DNA of 8,481 bases from CAUZJO01 sp963580245 (GTDB taxonomy: Bacteria > Sumerlaeota > Sumerlaeia > MVZB01), in NCBI GenBank assembly GCA_963580245.1, contig CAUZJO010000172.1:1-8481 (forward strand), written 5' to 3'. Of the stretch, positions 5,996-8,481 are shown piece after piece (the stretch's first letter is position 1; each line of letters starts with the position of its first letter). The notes below the pieces were generated by a model. It did not search any database. It saw only the letters and a list, made by a program, of their open reading frames with translations, and was not told the origin of the DNA. The position numbers and the translations under genes were made by a program.

Positions 5996-6343
5996 CCGGT
6001 TTCGGGGGGCGCATCTCACAGATCCTTGAGATGTACCCTTGCGGGCCGGAGGCACAAATCAATGTTGTCCTCGTGTCTGACCCCGAAGGGGTCGAATGTG
6101 AGTAGCCGTGGGTGTCAACCCACGGTTCACGGTCCCCATATAACGACAACCCTGGAAGGGTTGAATCGTGGCGCAAAGCGGCCTGTTCGACCCCTTCAGT
6201 GTCGTGATGTCTTGGGATCCCACGTCCGGGGGTTATCACCCCCGGCTACTCACATTGCTCCCCTTTAGGGAGCCAGAGAACTCATCATTTCTCCCAGCCG
6301 TGGTTTGCATCTCACGGACCCGCGAGATGCATCCGGTTTCGGG
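5996..6343. repeat. Composite element of nested palindromes flanked by an 11-bp direct repeat
   Basis: The ends are direct copies of CCGGTTTCGGG (5996-6006, 6333-6343). Next inward on both sides are CATCTC-type hairpins (6012-6033; 6306-6331). The interior holds a row of hairpins: GACCCC-GAA-GGGGTC (6079-6093), CCGTGGGT-GTCA-ACCCACGG (6106-6125), CAACCCT-GGA-AGGGTTG (6147-6163), CCGGGGGT-TATC-ACCCCCGG (6226-6245) and GCTCCC/GGGAGC (6257-6273). In addition, AATGTGAGTAGCCG (6095-6108) recurs as its exact reverse complement at 6243-6256, so the middle is one large imperfect palindrome. It encodes no protein I can support. It resembles dispersed, non-autonomous repeat families (REP/MITE-like) known in some environmental bacteria. 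Mobility is inference. Confidence 0.75.
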
Positions 6344-6571
6344 CTTAGATTAGCACGCCCGTGGAAAAACCCCAGATAATATTATAGACTCGTTGCCAAT
6401 ATCCCTGGACGAGTGAGGGGGGATCGGCCACGGAGCTGGATTGTCACTTACGCGACTGGCATAGTGCTCGGTGAGCCGCTATGCTCCAGGCTCATTAGAC
6501 GCCCGAAGCCGCGTGCGTCGGGGACTTGCGTCGGCTTAAATCGCCGCGATTCTTAAGCGATTCGACAAACC
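6344..6571. other. Non-coding gap before the DUF2203 gene
   Basis: No gene is seen in these 228 bases. They contain an AT-rich perfect palindrome, ATAATATTAT (6376-6385), overlapping a TATAGA-like stretch that could be a -10 region, though no good -35 is present. There is also a possible 6-bp stem, AAGCCG/CGGCTT (6506-6511 with 6532-6537), close to the gene start. A promoter for the plus-strand cluster is expected here but cannot be placed with confidence. Confidence 0.4.
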
Positions 6572-7039
6572 ATGGCCCAGTTTAAATGCCACTTCACCCT
6601 CAAGGAGGCCAACGCTCGACTGACTTGGGTCCGGTCGGTCTTTGCGAAGGTCCATCGCATGCTGGCGCGGTTGAGCAAGGAGGCGATGGACGGAGAACCG
6701 AAACAACCCGCCGGCGCCGCCCGCCGCGCGGGCAATGGGAACGGTCACCCCAAAGTCATCACCCCCGAGCCGGGAGAAACCGTGCAAGTCGATGAGGTCT
6801 GGCCGGGCCTGGGCCATCAGGACAAAGTGAAATTGATCAACGGGATGCTCCAAGGCATGATCGACCAAGGGATCCTCATCCAGGACATTGAACGGGGCCT
6901 GATCGATTTCCCAAGCTGGAGAGCGGGCAGCGAAGTGCTGCTGTGCTACGAACTGAGCGACGGTTCCCTGATCAACTACTGGCATGATCTGGAAACCGGC
7001 TACGGCGGGCGCCGGCCGATCGATCACCTTACCGAATAA
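6572..7039 (+). CDS. DUF2203 family protein
   Basis: The 155-residue protein has the layout of the DUF2203 family, small cytoplasmic proteins of unknown function. The N-terminal FTLKEANARLTWVRSVF (8-24) matches the family's opening helix. The C-terminal block DIERGLIDFPSW (105-116), EVLLCYEL (121-128) and INYWHDLETGYGGRRPI (134-150) is the conserved core. Between them is a low-complexity linker rich in Ala, Gly, Asn and Arg (about 41-62). There is no signal peptide. The ATG lacks a clear Shine-Dalgarno. A lipoprotein gene follows 46-55 bases downstream on the same strand, so the two are likely co-transcribed. Family membership is confident; no function can be assigned. Confidence 0.85.
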   Translation: MAQFKCHFTLKEANARLTWVRSVFAKVHRMLARLSKEAMDGEPKQPAGAARRAGNGNGHPKVITPEPGETVQVDEVWPGLGHQDKVKLINGMLQGMIDQGILIQDIERGLIDFPSWRAGSEVLLCYELSDGSLINYWHDLETGYGGRRPIDHLTE

Positions 7040-7094
7040 GAGGACGCGGCGACTCGACCGCACCTGAAAGCATCACACAAAGGGAATGGATGTC

Positions 7095-7448
7095 ATGCGA
7101 TCTTGCGAACACACATCGTTACGGAAACGGGCCAAATCAGGGTTGGTTTGCGCTTTGCTCTTCCCGTTGCTCGCCGCTTGCGGCACGTCGAAAAAGACGA
7201 TGCAGGCCTATCGGCTCAGTATCTCCCAACAGGTCTACACCAACCAGATCGAGATGTACGATATCCTTGAGCTGATGTTTAACGAGTTGGGCCGCGAGTA
7301 CTTCGTGCTCCAACAGGAATACGAGGATCTGGGGCGCGACGGACTGGCCGCCTTGGCCAAGCGCCGTGCCGAGACCTTTCATCAACGCCATCAGCAAGTC
7401 CAGGATAAGAAGAACGCTATAAAGACCCGGCTTAATAAACTCAAGTAA
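7095..7448 (+). CDS. Small lipoprotein with unrecognised mature domain
   Basis: From ATG 7095 the product is 117 residues. A basic N-region (LRKRAK) is followed by a hydrophobic stretch (GLVCALLFPLLAAC) ending in a lipobox, LAAC, with lipidated Cys29 and Gly at +2, which is compatible with outer-membrane sorting. The mature part is almost wholly helical and charged, rich in Gln, Glu, Lys and Arg, and probably forms a coiled-coil or helical hairpin. I do not recognise a family. An ATG at 7086 is in frame, but AAAGGGA (7079-7085) abuts it, whereas that motif is nine bases from ATG 7095, so 7095 is preferred. It sits between the DUF2203 and pcm genes on the same strand. Confidence 0.75.
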   Translation: MRSCEHTSLRKRAKSGLVCALLFPLLAACGTSKKTMQAYRLSISQQVYTNQIEMYDILELMFNELGREYFVLQQEYEDLGRDGLAALAKRRAETFHQRHQQVQDKKNAIKTRLNKLK

Positions 7449-7607
7449 TCCCAGACCCAAAGCGGCGCCGCACCCAAACCAAAGCGAAGGGCCCAGCGGG
7501 TTCCCGGACAACCCCGCCCGCCCGCGGCCGCGCGATAGCAATCGCATCGGACCCGATCACCCCAGCAGGCGGCCCACGCGCGACGGCCCCGAGGCGGGGA
7601 GACCACC

Positions 7608-8315
7608 TTGGCTTTGTTCCGCAAAAAGAATGATCGGACGGCGGGCTGTCCCGTGCCCGAGTCCTGTTTCGGCGGCCCCCACGCCCGGCAACGACGCCGG
7701 ATGACGATCGACCACCTGTGGGGCCGCGGCGTGCGCGATCGCCGCGTGCTCGATGCGATGCTGCGCGTCCCACGCGAGCAATTCATCAGCCACGAAGCGG
7801 CCCTCGACGCCTATGCAGACAACCCGATCGGCATCGGCCAAGGCCAGACGATCTCCCAACCCTTCATGGTGGCCAAGATGACCGAGCTGGCCGAGATCGG
7901 CCCCGACAGCCGCGTGCTCGAGATCGGCGGCGGGTCGGGTTATCAAACCGCCGTCCTGCTCGAACTCGGCGCACGGGTTTGGAGCATCGAGATCATCGCA
8001 GAGCTGGCCCGGGCCGCCGAGGCGCGCCTACGCCGCCTGGGCTACACGCGCTTCGAGGTCCTCAACCGCGACGGCTACGGCGGCTTGCCCGAGCACGCCC
8101 CCTACGACGCCATCATCATGGCCGCGGCCCCTTGCGAAATCCCCCCCCCGCTCTTCGACCAACTGGCCCCAGCCGGCCGCCTCATCACCCCCCTCGGCCC
8201 CCCCAACGCCCAACGCCTCCACCTATACCAACGCACCCCCAACGGCATCGCCGACCAACCCCTCTTCAGCGTCCGCTTCGTCCCGATGACGGGGCGGGCG
8301 ATGGAGACGGGTTAG
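7608..8315 (+). CDS. pcm: Protein-L-isoaspartate O-methyltransferase
   Basis: This cytoplasmic repair enzyme uses S-adenosylmethionine to methylate isoaspartyl residues in aged proteins so that they can revert to Asp. The 235-residue product shows the family signature GIGQGQTISQPFMVAKM (75-91), the SAM-binding motif I VLEIGGGSGYQTA (103-115), the acidic strand VWSIEI (124-129), post-motif RDGYGGLPEHAPYDAII (154-170) and the C-terminal FVPMTG (224-229). The TTG start has GGGGAG (7596-7601) six bases upstream, which supports it. The family's usual start region would match Met32 (7701), so a 31-residue N-terminal extension is present or the start is later. A nine-C run lies in frame at 8141-8149. 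It follows the lipoprotein gene by 159 bases, so it may have its own promoter. Confidence 0.93.
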   Translation: MALFRKKNDRTAGCPVPESCFGGPHARQRRRMTIDHLWGRGVRDRRVLDAMLRVPREQFISHEAALDAYADNPIGIGQGQTISQPFMVAKMTELAEIGPDSRVLEIGGGSGYQTAVLLELGARVWSIEIIAELARAAEARLRRLGYTRFEVLNRDGYGGLPEHAPYDAIIMAAAPCEIPPPLFDQLAPAGRLITPLGPPNAQRLHLYQRTPNGIADQPLFSVRFVPMTGRAMETG

Positions 8316-8481
8316 CGGGGTTTTGGGATCGGCGGGTCTCGTCTTCCCCCCGCCTCTGTAATTGTTAGCCCATTTCCCGCAGTTCAGAGCTTAGAAGTGC
8401 CCGTTTTCGAGTAAATTTGCATTTTTCGGGTAAAAGTCTGCACTACATTTTGAATTCTTTTGGGTCGGTTCGGCAGTGGAA
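8316..8481. other. AT-richer non-coding right edge
   Basis: No gene is seen here. A weak stem GGCGGG/CCCGCC (8331-8336 with 8349-8354) lies after the pcm stop but is not followed by a T-run, so it is a poor terminator. From about 8360 the base composition shifts from strongly GC-rich to AT-rich. Two imperfect direct copies sit 19 bases apart, TTTTCGAGTAAA (8404-8415) and TTTTCGGGTAAA (8423-8434), each followed within eight bases by TGCA. This may be the border of another element that continues beyond the window. Confidence 0.35.

Noticed and set aside
5664..6239. Minus-strand open frame (191 codons) crossing the palindromic repeat
   Set aside because: It is the translation of the repeat element joined to the antisense of the dgt 5' end. 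Similar repeat-derived hypothetical proteins are common mis-annotations.
5996..6343. CRISPR array
   Set aside because: The hairpins differ from one another in sequence and are not regularly spaced identical repeats; no cas genes are present.
8331..8354. Intrinsic terminator after pcm
   Set aside because: The 6-bp GC stem has a 12-base loop and no following T-run.

Overview
The window is a GC-rich (roughly 60% by eye) bacterial chromosomal segment. It uses GTG and TTG starts as well as ATG, and carries a lipoprotein with a classic lipobox, which points to a diderm bacterium. No gene fixes the phylum. The gene set (sigma-54 two-component system, DUF2203 protein, protein-L-isoaspartate methyltransferase) and one large block of nested palindromes recall environmental Planctomycetota/PVC-type or deltaproteobacterial-type genomes, but that is a low-confidence inference. 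No phage, plasmid, CRISPR, tRNA or rRNA gene was found.

Layout. Positions 1-363 hold no convincing gene. They contain a possible structured RNA (11-108) ending in an unusually strong Shine-Dalgarno sequence, followed by a five-codon ORF and small open frames. Positions 364-3641 (minus strand) are a two-component operon: a sensor kinase with an N-terminal receiver, GAF, HisKA and HATPase domains, then an NtrC-type sigma-54 activator. The kinase reading frame is broken near 2103-2106, inside the ATP-binding domain, and is open as two pieces. A 527-base divergent intergenic region (3642-4168) with inverted repeats separates this operon from a plus-strand gene for a degenerate GGDEF-domain protein (4169-4732). 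That gene converges, with a 3-base overlap, on a minus-strand dGTPase-family HD hydrolase gene (4729-5898). Upstream of dgt lies a roughly 350-bp composite repeat of nested perfect palindromes (5996-6343), then 228 bases of non-coding sequence. The right third is a plus-strand cluster: a DUF2203 protein, a small lipoprotein with an unrecognised mature domain, and protein-L-isoaspartate O-methyltransferase. The last 166 bases are AT-richer and non-coding.

How the genes may work together. The kinase and activator form a signalling pair that would switch on sigma-54 promoters located elsewhere; I saw no convincing -24/-12 site here. The adjacent GGDEF-like protein has lost both its metal-binding and GGDEF motifs, so it is more likely a receptor or scaffold than a c-di-GMP synthase. 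The other genes are housekeeping: nucleotide-pool control (dgt) and protein repair (pcm).

The items most worth a second look are the nested-palindrome element, the single-base kinase frameshift, the candidate RNA switch at the left edge and the degenerate GGDEF protein with a possible misplaced N-terminus. Nothing here is a clear new multi-gene system.
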